NCBI GenBank assembly: GCA_902524955.1
Contig: CABZEY010000001.1
Span: 1-64,000, forward strand
Length of the DNA stretch: 64,000 bases
Direction of reading: 5' to 3'
Origin: an uncultured Pelagibacteraceae bacterium
GTDB lineage: Bacteria; Pseudomonadota; Alphaproteobacteria; Pelagibacterales; Pelagibacteraceae
Under the pieces are notes generated by a model. The model saw only the letters and a list, made by a program, of their open reading frames with translations. It had not been told where the DNA came from and searched no databases. The translations under genes and the position numbers were made by a program. Position 1 is the stretch's first letter. Every line of letters begins with the position of its first letter. Positions 1 to 8,614 of this stretch are shown here, piece after piece.

Positions 1-312
1 AAAGAAATCGGTTATACCAAAAAAATTGAGCAATTAATTATACACCAGGCTAAACTTGCTAAAAAAGCTGGTTGTTATGCAGTTATATGTGGTGGTAAGG
101 AGTCATTGAAAATTAATAAATTATTGAAAATTAAAACAATAACACCTGGCATAAGATTGCCTGGTGATAATACAAATGACCAGAAAAGAATAACAAGTCC
201 TAAAGATGCATTGATAAATCATAAAGCTTATGGAATAGTTATTGGCCGTAGTATAAATTCAGGAAATATAAAAAATAACTTTAAAAAACTTTTTCAAAAT
301 TTAGAGTCATGA
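1..312 (+). CDS. pyrF: Orotidine 5'-phosphate decarboxylase, C-terminal part (cut by window edge)
   Basis: The reading frame is open from base 1 to a TGA at 310-312, so only the last 103 codons are present. The segment TPGIRLPGD...DQKR followed by A...GIVIGRSI matches the phosphate-binding end of OMP decarboxylase (TPGIR...DQ.R and VIGR.I), which converts OMP to UMP in pyrimidine synthesis. The stop overlaps the trpF start as ATGA, so the two genes are translationally coupled; pyrF before trpF is common in alphaproteobacteria. The N-terminal catalytic lysine/aspartate region lies outside the window. Confidence 0.9.
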   Translation, partial: KEIGYTKKIEQLIIHQAKLAKKAGCYAVICGGKESLKINKLLKIKTITPGIRLPGDNTNDQKRITSPKDALINHKAYGIVIGRSINSGNIKNNFKKLFQNLES

Positions 313-926
313 AATTTCCAACAGTCAAAGTCTGTGGAAATACTGATCCAGAAATTATTAAATTATGTATTGAACTTGGCGCGAGTCTTATTGGTTTTAT
401 TATAAATTATCCAAAAAGTCCGAGGTCAATCTCCGTTGATAAATTAAAAAAATTAACAAGCAATATACCTAAAAATGTTAAAAAAGTTGCTGTAATGGTC
501 AACCCAACTATAAACGATGTAAAAGAAGTTTCTAGTTACTGTGACATCATTCAATTACACGGTGACGAAGATAATAAATTTATTGATATAATAAAAAAAT
601 TAACAAACCTCGAGGTGATAAAGGTAATTAAGATAATTAAAAAAAATGATCTAGAAACTATGCAAAACTATCCGTCTGCTAATGAAATTTTACTCGATAC
701 ACCTGCTATGGGTCAATCCGGTGAAGCTTTTAATTTTGATCTTCTAAAAGATATCGAACACAATAAATATTTTCTTGCAGGAAAAATTGATATTAATAAT
801 GTCAAAACCGCTTTAGAATATACTGATAAAATTGATGTAAATTCTGGTCTCGAAACTGAAAAGGGTATAAAAGATCCAAAAAAAATTAAAGATTTTTTCA
901 CTAAGGTAAGAAGTAATGAAAATTAA
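309..926 (+). CDS. trpF: Phosphoribosylanthranilate isomerase (divergent)
   Basis: 205 aa, normal length for TrpF, the TIM-barrel enzyme that isomerises phosphoribosylanthranilate to CdRP in tryptophan synthesis. By eye the N-terminal strand VKVCG carries the catalytic Cys (C9), YPKSPR (about 34-39) and QLHGDE (82-87) match family motifs, and LLD at 128-130 supplies the catalytic Asp. DVNSG and GIKDP near 176-190 fit the C-terminal phosphate site. Odd points: CGNTDPE instead of the usual CG.TR.E, and AGK at 157-159 where most family members have AGG. It overlaps pyrF by 4 bases and trpB by 11. Probably functional, but more divergent than its place in a standard operon would suggest. Confidence 0.88.
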   Translation: MKFPTVKVCGNTDPEIIKLCIELGASLIGFIINYPKSPRSISVDKLKKLTSNIPKNVKKVAVMVNPTINDVKEVSSYCDIIQLHGDEDNKFIDIIKKLTNLEVIKVIKIIKKNDLETMQNYPSANEILLDTPAMGQSGEAFNFDLLKDIEHNKYFLAGKIDINNVKTALEYTDKIDVNSGLETEKGIKDPKKIKDFFTKVRSNEN

Positions 927-2127
927 AAAGGGTATTCCAATTTATGACCAGCATGACAAAAATGGTTTTTACGGTGGAAAATTTGGCGGGAATTTTGTTG
1001 CTGAAGGCACATTAAAGCCAATTCAAGACCTAACCAAACTATTTGCTAAATTACGTAAAGATAAAAAATTTTTAGCGAAAAAAGAACAATTATTTAAGAG
1101 TTATCTTGGTGGCGAAACACCCTTCTTTAAATTGAAAAATTTAACCAAATATTTAGGCGGTGCTCAAATTTGGTGCAAGGACGTCTCATCACTTAAGGGG
1201 TCAGCTCATAAGGGATACCATGCAACAATTAATGCATTAATCTGTAAAATGTCCGGTCGAAAGTATTTGTGTGGCGATACTGGAGCCGGGATGTTTGGAA
1301 AAAATCTTGCTATGGCTGGTAAACACCTTGGTTTAAAAGTTAAAATTTTTATGGGTACAAAAGACATTGCGCGTCAGTCTGTAAATGTAAAATTTATGCG
1401 TGATGCCGGGGCTGAAATTGTTCCTGTAGACTCTGGTTCAAAAACATTAGTTGATGCCGTATCTGAATGTATGAGATATTATGTTTCAAATTGTGAGACT
1501 ACACATTTAGCAGTAGGTAGTGCAATTGGTGCGAATATTTTTTCAAAAATATGTGTTTATAGTACTTCGCAAATTTCCATAGAATTAAAGAAGCAACTGA
1601 TCCAACAGTTTGGAAAAATTCCAAAACTAAAATTAATTAACGTTATCGGTGGTGGATCTTCAGCACTTGGTTTCTGGAATGAATTTATTGATTACGACAA
1701 AAAACATGTTGAACTTATCGGTGTTGAAGCAAAATATGCTGCTCCATTAGCCACTAATGCTAAATTATCGATCCTACATGGAGCTGCTCAATACTGTCTG
1801 ACTAACAAGGATGGTCAAATTTCACCTACTCATAGTTTGTCAGCGGGTCTCGATTACCCAGGCTCGAGTCCCATGCATGGATTTTTAAAAGACGCCAAGC
1901 GTGCAAGATTTACCTTTGCCTCTGATAAAGAAGCACTACAAGCGTTTAAGCTAGTCACTAAACTAGAAGCTATTAGACCTAGCTTAGAACCATGTCATGC
2001 ATTTGCAGAATGTATAAAAATAGCGCCCAAATTAAAAAAGGATCAAATTATTATTGTGAATAATTGTGGTGAAGCATCAAAAGATAAAAAAATTTTTTTG
2101 AAAGAACTAGGATATTACCCATCATGA
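916..2127 (+). CDS. trpB: Tryptophan synthase beta subunit-like protein, active site remodelled
   Basis: 403 aa, usual TrpB length, PLP fold type II. Family landmarks are recognisable: GFYGGKFGG near 17-25, the Schiff-base Lys (AHKG, K99), MGTKDIARQ (146-154), GGGSSA (245-250), HSLSAGLDYPG (306-316). Against the well-known Salmonella numbering, aligned by eye, several conserved positions differ: E109 is Asp (D121, GDTGAG), H115 is Phe (F127), the HKINN motif is HKGYH, the GPHPYP motif is lost, N236 is Ser (S249), K167 is Val (V179), S377 is Cys (C384). R141 and D305 equivalents remain. It sits between trpF and trpA in the standard order, so tryptophan synthesis (indole plus serine) is still the first guess, with altered chemistry possible. 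Confidence 0.75.
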   Translation: MKIKKGIPIYDQHDKNGFYGGKFGGNFVAEGTLKPIQDLTKLFAKLRKDKKFLAKKEQLFKSYLGGETPFFKLKNLTKYLGGAQIWCKDVSSLKGSAHKGYHATINALICKMSGRKYLCGDTGAGMFGKNLAMAGKHLGLKVKIFMGTKDIARQSVNVKFMRDAGAEIVPVDSGSKTLVDAVSECMRYYVSNCETTHLAVGSAIGANIFSKICVYSTSQISIELKKQLIQQFGKIPKLKLINVIGGGSSALGFWNEFIDYDKKHVELIGVEAKYAAPLATNAKLSILHGAAQYCLTNKDGQISPTHSLSAGLDYPGSSPMHGFLKDAKRARFTFASDKEALQAFKLVTKLEAIRPSLEPCHAFAECIKIAPKLKKDQIIIVNNCGEASKDKKIFLKELGYYPS

Positions 2128-2924
2128 ATAATTTAATTAATAAAACTTTTTTAAAACTCAAACGAGAAAATAGACCCGCTTTAGTTACATATACCGTTGC
2201 TGGCGATCCAAATAAAAATCAGTCATTAACTTTGTTAAAAAAAATTTCAAAACATGTAGATATCGTTGAATGGGGCTTTCCACATAATTGCCCAACCGCA
2301 GATGGGAAAGAAATTCAAAATAGCTCTTATAGAGCACTTGAAAATGGAATAAAACTAAATGATATTTTTAATTTAGTAAAAAAATATAAAAAAGATAAAA
2401 ATGCAAAACCTTTAATTCTCATGGGCTATTATCAAATGGTTTTTAATTATGGTGAAGAAAAATTTGTTAATAAATGCAAACAGGTCGGAGTTGATGGATT
2501 AATTATAGTTGATTTAATTTGGCCCTATAATAAAAAATTTGCAAGTTTATGTAAAAAAAAATCAGTTTGTTTTGTTCAATTAATAGCCCCAACAACAACC
2601 AATCAGAGAATGATGAGAATAATTAAAGATTCTCATGATATGATTTACTATATCAGCATGTTAAGTACCACTGGTGGTAAATTAAAAGTAACACCAAAAA
2701 CTATATTAAAAAATTTTAATAAAATTAAAAAAATTAATAAAAACAAAAATATTGTTGTTGGATTTGGTATCACCGATAAAACAATTTCATCATTAAAAAA
2801 AGCTGATGGATTGGTGGTTGGTAGTGCCTTGGTCAAAACGATCACAGATTCGCTTAATCAAAGAAGAGACCCATTAATAGCAGCTGAGAAAATAGTTAAA
2901 AAATTAAAATCTAAAATAATCTAA
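2124..2924 (+). CDS. trpA: Tryptophan synthase alpha subunit-like protein (divergent)
   Basis: 266 aa TIM-barrel protein, normal TrpA length; the family cleaves indole-3-glycerol phosphate to indole and glyceraldehyde 3-phosphate and channels indole to TrpB. The two catalytic acids are present and even fall at the canonical numbers: E49 (VEWGFP) and D60 (ADG). Loop 2 is otherwise unusual: HNCPT replaces the family FSDPL, so D56, which bridges to TrpB K167, is Cys. Loop 6 reads SMLSTTGG instead of S-R-.-G-V-T-G, keeping only the Thr/Gly. The C-terminal VGFGI and VVGSALV match phosphate-binding strands. Its start overlaps the trpB stop (ATGA). Confidence 0.8.
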   Translation: MNNLINKTFLKLKRENRPALVTYTVAGDPNKNQSLTLLKKISKHVDIVEWGFPHNCPTADGKEIQNSSYRALENGIKLNDIFNLVKKYKKDKNAKPLILMGYYQMVFNYGEEKFVNKCKQVGVDGLIIVDLIWPYNKKFASLCKKKSVCFVQLIAPTTTNQRMMRIIKDSHDMIYYISMLSTTGGKLKVTPKTILKNFNKIKKINKNKNIVVGFGITDKTISSLKKADGLVVGSALVKTITDSLNQRRDPLIAAEKIVKKLKSKII

Positions 2925-2993
2925 GGAAATCAACGTAATTTGCTGTTCACATTATAGCCAAATTTGTGCAGTTTATGTTAATAAAATACTCAT

Positions 2994-3935
2994 ATGCCAA
3001 ATTGGTTAGAAAAAATTTTATCAAAAGCTAAGCAAGCTAAAGCCAAAATTAGTGATGCTTTCAAAAAAATACCTCTGCAAAATGCTGAGCTTTGGAAATC
3101 TTGTCCAGAGTGTAAGAAAATGTTTTTGGGTAAACAGTTAAAAGAAAATCTTTATGTTTGTACTCAATGTGATTATCATTTTAGAATTGGAGCCAATGAA
3201 AGGTTTAACATTTTTTTTGATAATGATCAGTTTGAGATAATTCAAACAAAAAGACTTGCCGAAGATCCTAATCGCTTTGAAACAGAGTTAAAAAAATATA
3301 AAGACCAACTTAAGTCTGCCAAAAGAAAAACCGGTCAAACAGCTTCCCTAGTGTCCGCATACGGAAAAGTTAATAATCTAGATATAGTTTGCTCTTCATT
3401 TGATTTTAATTTTAATGGTGGAACACTCAGTTTACAATCTGGCCAAAATTTTTATGAAGCTTGTGAATTTGCAATTAAAAATCAAGCTTCTGCATTAGCT
3501 GTTTTTATAACAACCGGAGGTGCTGCGCTTCAAGAAAATCTATTTGCATTGTACCAAATGCCTAAAACTATTCTTGGTGTTCAAATGTTAAAAGAAAAAA
3601 AAATTCCTTACTTTGTGATTGCGAATGTTAATATTGGTGGCGTGAGTGCAAGCTTTGGCTCTCTTGGTGATTTTCATCTTATGGAACCAGGTAAAAAAAC
3701 AATCTGGGGCTTTGCTGGAAAACGTGTAGTTCAGGGTACTATTTCTGAACCGCTGCCAGAAGATTTTCAATCAGCTTCTCATGTTATTAAAACTGGTACT
3801 ATTGATATGATCTCACATAGAAAAGATCAAAAAAATGTAATTACGAATTTAGTTTCTATTCTTCTCAAAAAACGTCAGTCACAAGAGCATAATATTGAAA
3901 ATAGCGAAGAGAAAGTTCAAGCAGTAAATCAATAA
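2994..3935 (+). CDS. accD: Acetyl-CoA carboxylase carboxyltransferase subunit beta
   Basis: 313 aa. AccD forms, with AccA, the carboxyltransferase of acetyl-CoA carboxylase, making malonyl-CoA for fatty-acid synthesis. The N-terminal zinc ribbon is clear (CPEC at 37-40 and CTQC at 56-59), followed by the crotonase-fold region with GGTLSLQSGQNF and TTGGAALQE, and the GGVSASFGSLGD motif. A 69-base gap after trpA suggests it can have its own promoter, although the order trpA-accD-folC is standard in alphaproteobacteria. accA is not in the window. The last 30 or so residues are a charged tail of low complexity. Confidence 0.97.
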   Translation: MPNWLEKILSKAKQAKAKISDAFKKIPLQNAELWKSCPECKKMFLGKQLKENLYVCTQCDYHFRIGANERFNIFFDNDQFEIIQTKRLAEDPNRFETELKKYKDQLKSAKRKTGQTASLVSAYGKVNNLDIVCSSFDFNFNGGTLSLQSGQNFYEACEFAIKNQASALAVFITTGGAALQENLFALYQMPKTILGVQMLKEKKIPYFVIANVNIGGVSASFGSLGDFHLMEPGKKTIWGFAGKRVVQGTISEPLPEDFQSASHVIKTGTIDMISHRKDQKNVITNLVSILLKKRQSQEHNIENSEEKVQAVNQ

Positions 3936-3939
3936 TTAG

Positions 3940-5229
3940 GTGGCGCACTCTAAAAAACTTCAGTTTATTTTAAATAAACTTTACGAACTAAATCCTGATA
4001 AAATTCATCTTAAACTTGATAGAGTTCAAAGACTTATAAATGATCTCGGCAATCCTCATAAAAAATTAAAAAATGTTATTACAGTAACAGGAACAAATGG
4101 AAAAGGTGGAATAGCTTTTTATTTAAAAGAAATTTTACAAAGTCATGGGTATACAGTTAGTTTATTTCAATCTCCTTATCTTTATAATTTTTTAACCAGA
4201 TTTTTAATTAATGGAAAACCGCTAGATGAAGAAAAATTTATCAATCTTGTTATTGAAGTTGATAAGGTAAATAATAATCAAGATATTACTTTTTTTGAAT
4301 ATATTACCTGTATTGCTTTTAAAATATTTGCAGAGGCAAACTGTGATTTTAATATTATGGAGACTGGTCTTGGTGGTAAATATGATAGTACCAATGTTGA
4401 TTATCAAGATTTACAGGCGCAAGTTTTAACTCCAATTAGTTTAGATCATAAAGATTTTTTAGGAGATACACTGAAAGAAATTACACACAACAAATGTGGA
4501 ATTATTAAAGATAATACCCATGTGATCATCGCTAAACAAACTAATGAGGTTTTAGGTTACATTGATGAAGAATTAAGAAGAAAAAAAATTAAAAAATATA
4601 TTTTCTCGGAAGATTTTAATGTAAATGAGGAAAATAATAGAATGATTTTTCAAGACGATGAAGGCTTGCTTGATCTTGATATGCCAACAATGAAAGGGTC
4701 GTTTCAAATTCAAAATGCTGCAGTTGCAGTAAAAACCTTAAAATCTTTTGGTTTAAAGCTCAATAATCAAAAAATATCAGAAGGAATTAAAAACACTCAA
4801 ATTGAAGGAAGAATACAACATATTACCAAAGGTAAATTGCTTTCGTTTATTCATGAAGATACAAATACGTTAATTATTGATGGAGGGCATAATGAGCAAG
4901 CAGGAAGATCACTAGCTGAATATTTAGAAAAAATAAAGGGTAAGCGATCTATATACTTAGTATTTTCAATGTTAACCTCAAAAGACCTAAAGGCTTATCT
5001 GTCAAATTTTAGTTCACTCGTCACTGAAATAAAATGTTTTAAACTTAAAGATAATTTTTATGAAACTAGAGATATTATTGATCAAGCAAAAAAATTAGGT
5101 ATTCATGCTAATCCAAATAATTCTGCAACCGAAGCAATAGCACAATTAGCAATTCAAGATCCAAACGCAATTATTGTTGTTTGTGGTTCACTTTATTCTG
5201 CAGGAAAGGTATTAGAGCAAAATATATGA
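3940..5229 (+). CDS. folC: Folylpolyglutamate/dihydrofolate synthase
   Basis: 429 aa Mur-ligase-fold enzyme adding glutamate to folates (and dihydropteroate to dihydrofolate in many bacteria). The ATP P-loop GTNGKG is at 51-56, TGLGG and the SLDHKDFLG segment follow, and a C-terminal domain with IDGGHNEQA ends in CGSLYSAG. The start is GTG at 3940, four bases after the accD stop; no ATG lies in frame nearby. The stop overlaps the next gene as ATGA. Standard alphaproteobacterial neighbour of accD. Confidence 0.95.
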   Translation: MAHSKKLQFILNKLYELNPDKIHLKLDRVQRLINDLGNPHKKLKNVITVTGTNGKGGIAFYLKEILQSHGYTVSLFQSPYLYNFLTRFLINGKPLDEEKFINLVIEVDKVNNNQDITFFEYITCIAFKIFAEANCDFNIMETGLGGKYDSTNVDYQDLQAQVLTPISLDHKDFLGDTLKEITHNKCGIIKDNTHVIIAKQTNEVLGYIDEELRRKKIKKYIFSEDFNVNEENNRMIFQDDEGLLDLDMPTMKGSFQIQNAAVAVKTLKSFGLKLNNQKISEGIKNTQIEGRIQHITKGKLLSFIHEDTNTLIIDGGHNEQAGRSLAEYLEKIKGKRSIYLVFSMLTSKDLKAYLSNFSSLVTEIKCFKLKDNFYETRDIIDQAKKLGIHANPNNSATEAIAQLAIQDPNAIIVVCGSLYSAGKVLEQNI

Positions 5230-5774
5230 GAAGATTGTTGTTTGTTATTTTGTTGCTTTTTCCAACTAATTCATTTGCAAATGATAAAGCCTGGGATCTT
5301 TTAAAAAAAGGAAATAAAATTGTATTTATTAGGCATAGCCTTGCACCAGGTGGTGGTGATCCATCTAATTTTGATTTAACGAAATGTTCTTCTCAACGAA
5401 ATCTAAATCAAACCGGAATTAATCAATCCAAAAAAATTGGTGAATTATTTAAAAAACACAAAGTCCCAATAGATAAAGTATTTTCTAGTCAGTGGTGTAG
5501 GTGTAAAGACACTGCATTTCATGCATTTGGAAAATATGAAGAGTTCTTTGCATTAAATTCAACTTTCCAATCAGAGTTTTCAGGAAATGCATCCAAACAA
5601 CGTAAAGCTTTAAAAAAATTCATTAAAAATTGGAATGGAAATGGAAAAAATTTAATATTAGTTACACATTATGTGATTACCCTTGAGCACACTGATTATG
5701 CTCCAAGTTCAGGTGAGCTTGTGATTGTAGACAAAAACTATAAAGTTCTTGCTACAATCCCAACTTTAAATTGA
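5226..5774 (+). CDS. Secreted histidine phosphatase family protein
   Basis: 182 aa when started at ATG 5226, which overlaps the folC stop (ATGA) and gives a clean Sec signal peptide ending near SFAND; an upstream in-frame start at 5181 would lie inside folC and spoil the signal. The phosphohistidine motif IRHSLAPGG lies near 38-46 and the second His is in VTHYV near 145. SSQWCRCKDTA is the family's arginine-bearing segment. A periplasmic phosphomonoesterase of unknown substrate. It ends back-to-back with the thioredoxin gene: the two stop codons touch with no base between. Confidence 0.85.
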   Translation: MRRLLFVILLLFPTNSFANDKAWDLLKKGNKIVFIRHSLAPGGGDPSNFDLTKCSSQRNLNQTGINQSKKIGELFKKHKVPIDKVFSSQWCRCKDTAFHAFGKYEEFFALNSTFQSEFSGNASKQRKALKKFIKNWNGNGKNLILVTHYVITLEHTDYAPSSGELVIVDKNYKVLATIPTLN

Positions 5775-6101
5775 TTATCCTAGATTAGACTTAACCCAAC
5801 TAGCCAGATCTTCTGGCGTTTTAGCTCCTGTCGTTGTTGCTACCGCCTCTCCAGATTTGAATAAAAAAATTGACGGTACAGATCTGCATGAGTAACGTGT
5901 TGGTGTATTGGGTGACGAATCTATATCTAATTCCCCAATTTTAATTAAATCACCAATTTTCTGCTCAAACTCTGGTAGAGACTTGTGCAACATTTTACAA
6001 GGATTACACCATTCTGTTGCAGAAAAAATTGCTAGGTAAGGTTTATCGCTCTTTAATACTTCATTCTCAAAATTTTCATCTGTTAATTTATCTATAGCCA
6101 T
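5775..6101 (-). CDS. trxA: Thioredoxin family protein
   Basis: 108 aa, the length of classical thioredoxin, without signal peptide, so a cytoplasmic disulfide reductase. The redox site is WCNPC (about 32-36), with Asn where most thioredoxins have Gly, and the cis-proline segment SVPSIFLF follows near 74-81, then a GxK end helix. A good AAGGAG ribosome site precedes ATG 6101. Calling it the main TrxA is an inference from length and the absence of targeting; a thioredoxin-like paralogue is possible. Confidence 0.82.
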   Translation of the reverse strand: MAIDKLTDENFENEVLKSDKPYLAIFSATEWCNPCKMLHKSLPEFEQKIGDLIKIGELDIDSSPNTPTRYSCRSVPSIFLFKSGEAVATTTGAKTPEDLASWVKSNLG

Positions 6102-6155
6102 TAGAATCTCCTTTTGTTGATAATTTTAACTTAAGCATTGATTTAAATTAGTCAA

Positions 6156-7577
6156 CTAAGCGTCTTGGTATTTTTTCTCTATTTCTTCAAGATAGTTGTT
6201 GATATCATTTGTAATACTTAATCGCTCTTCATCACCTGCTTCTTCATATTTGGCTCTTAAAGTATCAAGTTCATTATAAGCTTTTGGTATCGTGTTCCAT
6301 TTTTCGTCGTTAGTACTCAAAATTCTTTTTGCTATTCCACGATGAATCTCATTGTAAAGATCTTTTGGCATTAAATCCGGTGCCTCTTCATACATCAGTC
6401 TTTTAGCAAAATAATTATATCGTTCATCTCTCATCTTATCTGCAATAACTAGGCGGTCTTTCCACTCGGATTTTTGAAATTCTTTTAAAGCCATTTTAGT
6501 TTTATCATCAGGAAAACCACCTGAATAAATTGACTCCTCCGCTTGAATATCAAGTTGTGAATCTAAGTCTTGTTTTTCTTGAGCTTCTTCTTGAAGGATA
6601 GCTGATACTTTTTTACCAAATTCATCATTATTTTTGATTTTATCGGCTCTTTCATTTAACTTTTTTACACCTAATTGCTTGTAGATATCAAAATTAGTCG
6701 CATAATTTGGATTCATGATAATTGGATGTTTGTTATCTTTTACACTTCTCATAATTTTAGGACTTTTTTTCATAGCTTCTTTTAGTGACGACATATCCAT
6801 CATAAAATAATCTTCAGGATCATTTTTTAAATCAAAACATTGAGGCCAATTATAAACTGGATGATTACAAACAAATGAAACAACAAACGGTCTTGCTTTT
6901 CCATAAAAGTATTCATTTATACAAAATAATTTTTCTTTTTGAACAATATTACCTACATCTTGTTTACTCATGGTCATCAAACTTGCCTTCCAAACACTTG
7001 GTGCTTTGTCAGCAATAATTTTTGCCATCCCTAATGTTGCTAAAACATCACCCATTGCATCATGGGCATTATCATGTGAAATTCCATTCATCGTTGCAAT
7101 CTGATCTAATTTAAAAACAGCATTTCCTTTTTCTGAAATAGGTGTCTTTAAACATTCTGGATAATAAAGATGAGCTGACCTTACTAAACCTAAAATATCT
7201 CCTCTTTTATTTCCATTTGTATTTGTTAAATAAATATCAGTTAAAGACTTAAAAAAAGTTTTTCTTAAGAATTCCTCATCAAAAGAAAGTGAATTATATC
7301 CAATAAACATTGCAGGAGACCATTTTTCAAAAGTCTCTTTCATCATCTGCACCATACCAAAATGAGAAAGGTTTGTTTTTTTTAACATATCAGGCGTAGT
7401 TTTATTTACTAGCAATGCACCTGGTTCTGGTACAGTTCCTGGTTTTAAAGAGCACCTTGTCTCGAAACGATCTAATATATCAAAGGTGTCATTTACGAGT
7501 ACGGCACCCACTTGAATGATCTGATCCCAAGTAGAAGACCTTCCAGTGGTCTCAAAATCATAAAATACATAATTCAT
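6156..7577 (-). CDS. sbcB: Exodeoxyribonuclease I
   Basis: 473 aa, the usual size for ExoI, a 3'-5' single-strand exonuclease in recombination and mismatch repair. DEDDh exonuclease residues are visible: DFETTG at 7-12, GYNSLSFDEEFLR near 111-123 and HDNAHDAMGD near 169-178. The SH3-like and helical ExoI C-terminal regions follow (WPQCFDLKNDPEDYF and a long helical tail). The start overlaps the rmuC stop by one base (TAATG), so rmuC-sbcB form a DNA-repair pair. Confidence 0.95.
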   Translation of the reverse strand: MNYVFYDFETTGRSSTWDQIIQVGAVLVNDTFDILDRFETRCSLKPGTVPEPGALLVNKTTPDMLKKTNLSHFGMVQMMKETFEKWSPAMFIGYNSLSFDEEFLRKTFFKSLTDIYLTNTNGNKRGDILGLVRSAHLYYPECLKTPISEKGNAVFKLDQIATMNGISHDNAHDAMGDVLATLGMAKIIADKAPSVWKASLMTMSKQDVGNIVQKEKLFCINEYFYGKARPFVVSFVCNHPVYNWPQCFDLKNDPEDYFMMDMSSLKEAMKKSPKIMRSVKDNKHPIIMNPNYATNFDIYKQLGVKKLNERADKIKNNDEFGKKVSAILQEEAQEKQDLDSQLDIQAEESIYSGGFPDDKTKMALKEFQKSEWKDRLVIADKMRDERYNYFAKRLMYEEAPDLMPKDLYNEIHRGIAKRILSTNDEKWNTIPKAYNELDTLRAKYEEAGDEERLSITNDINNYLEEIEKKYQDA

Positions 7578-8482
7578 TATTTTTTAATCTCCTCAACTTT
7601 TGTTCCCTCTATATCCTGAATTTTTTCTGCTCTACTTTGAATTTTATCCGTTGAAACTTTGATATTTCTAAATTGTTCAGTAACTAAATTAAATTTTTTT
7701 TCAATGTCTGCCGTTCTTTCTGATAATCTTCCAATATCTTTACCAATTAACCCTATCTCTTTGATTATTATTTGAGCTTTTTTGTTCATTTCAGAGTCTT
7801 TTAAAAATACACGCAGAGTATTTAATAATCCCCACAAATAAGATGGTGATACAATTAAAACATTTTTCTCCCGAGCTTTACCCATCAAATCATTTTCACT
7901 GTTTTGTACAGATCGATACACATTTTCAGACCTCACAAACATAATGGCGTGGGGTGCCGTTTCTCCAGCAATAATATAATCTGATGATATTTTTTTAACA
8001 TTTTTCATTACATCATCCTCAAAGAGTTTTTTATATTTTTTTATATCTTCCTCAGACTCTGATAATTGAAGGGATTTAAAGTTATCAAGAACAAACTTAC
8101 TATCGACTCCAATTCTTGAATTTATATCTCCAAAATCTATTAGGCAGTCTACTCTTTTTCCATTACTTAATGTTTCTTGAAATTTTAAATAATTGGAGGG
8201 CAATCGATCTCTTAACAGCTTCTCAAGTTCTACCTCAGAAAATGCTCCTCTTTCTTGTTTATCATCAAGCATATTTTGAAAGCTCTTAAAAGTTGTATCA
8301 ATAGATGATTGCATGTTTCCCATGTTCTTTGCAGCTTCCTCTAAAACTGTAAAACGTCGAGATAGTTCGCTTAATTGAGTACTTAATACAGAAGGATCTC
8401 CACTATCTTTTTTTTTTGACAACAAATAAAATGCGAAACCAAAAATAAATCCACACGTAATATAAATAACAATTTCCATCAT
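7577..8482 (-). CDS. rmuC: RmuC family DNA recombination protein
   Basis: 301 aa. One N-terminal transmembrane helix (about 4-20), a helical region, then the RmuC domain (GAFSEVELEKLL, VDCLIDFGD, GVDSKFVLDNF, FVRSENVY), and a C-terminal coiled coil. RmuC limits inversions at short repeats in E. coli, with a predicted endonuclease-like core. Shorter than the E. coli protein (about 475 aa), mainly by loss of the N-terminal coiled coil, which is common in reduced genomes. Upstream 132 bases (8483-8614) hold no gene I can support. Confidence 0.9.
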   Translation of the reverse strand: MMEIVIYITCGFIFGFAFYLLSKKKDSGDPSVLSTQLSELSRRFTVLEEAAKNMGNMQSSIDTTFKSFQNMLDDKQERGAFSEVELEKLLRDRLPSNYLKFQETLSNGKRVDCLIDFGDINSRIGVDSKFVLDNFKSLQLSESEEDIKKYKKLFEDDVMKNVKKISSDYIIAGETAPHAIMFVRSENVYRSVQNSENDLMGKAREKNVLIVSPSYLWGLLNTLRVFLKDSEMNKKAQIIIKEIGLIGKDIGRLSERTADIEKKFNLVTEQFRNIKVSTDKIQSRAEKIQDIEGTKVEEIKK

Positions 8483-8614
8483 AAATTATTCAACACATGT
8501 AAGGAGATTTCTATAATAATTTATTAATTAGCTTCCCAATACAATGTTAACTAACAATTATCTAATTAATTTGATTCTATCGAGGATCCAATATTTAAAA
8601 TAAAAATTTAGCAA

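Noticed and set aside
8483-8614. Gene upstream of rmuC with an AAGGAG site
   Set aside because: No start codon within reach gives a frame longer than a few codons.
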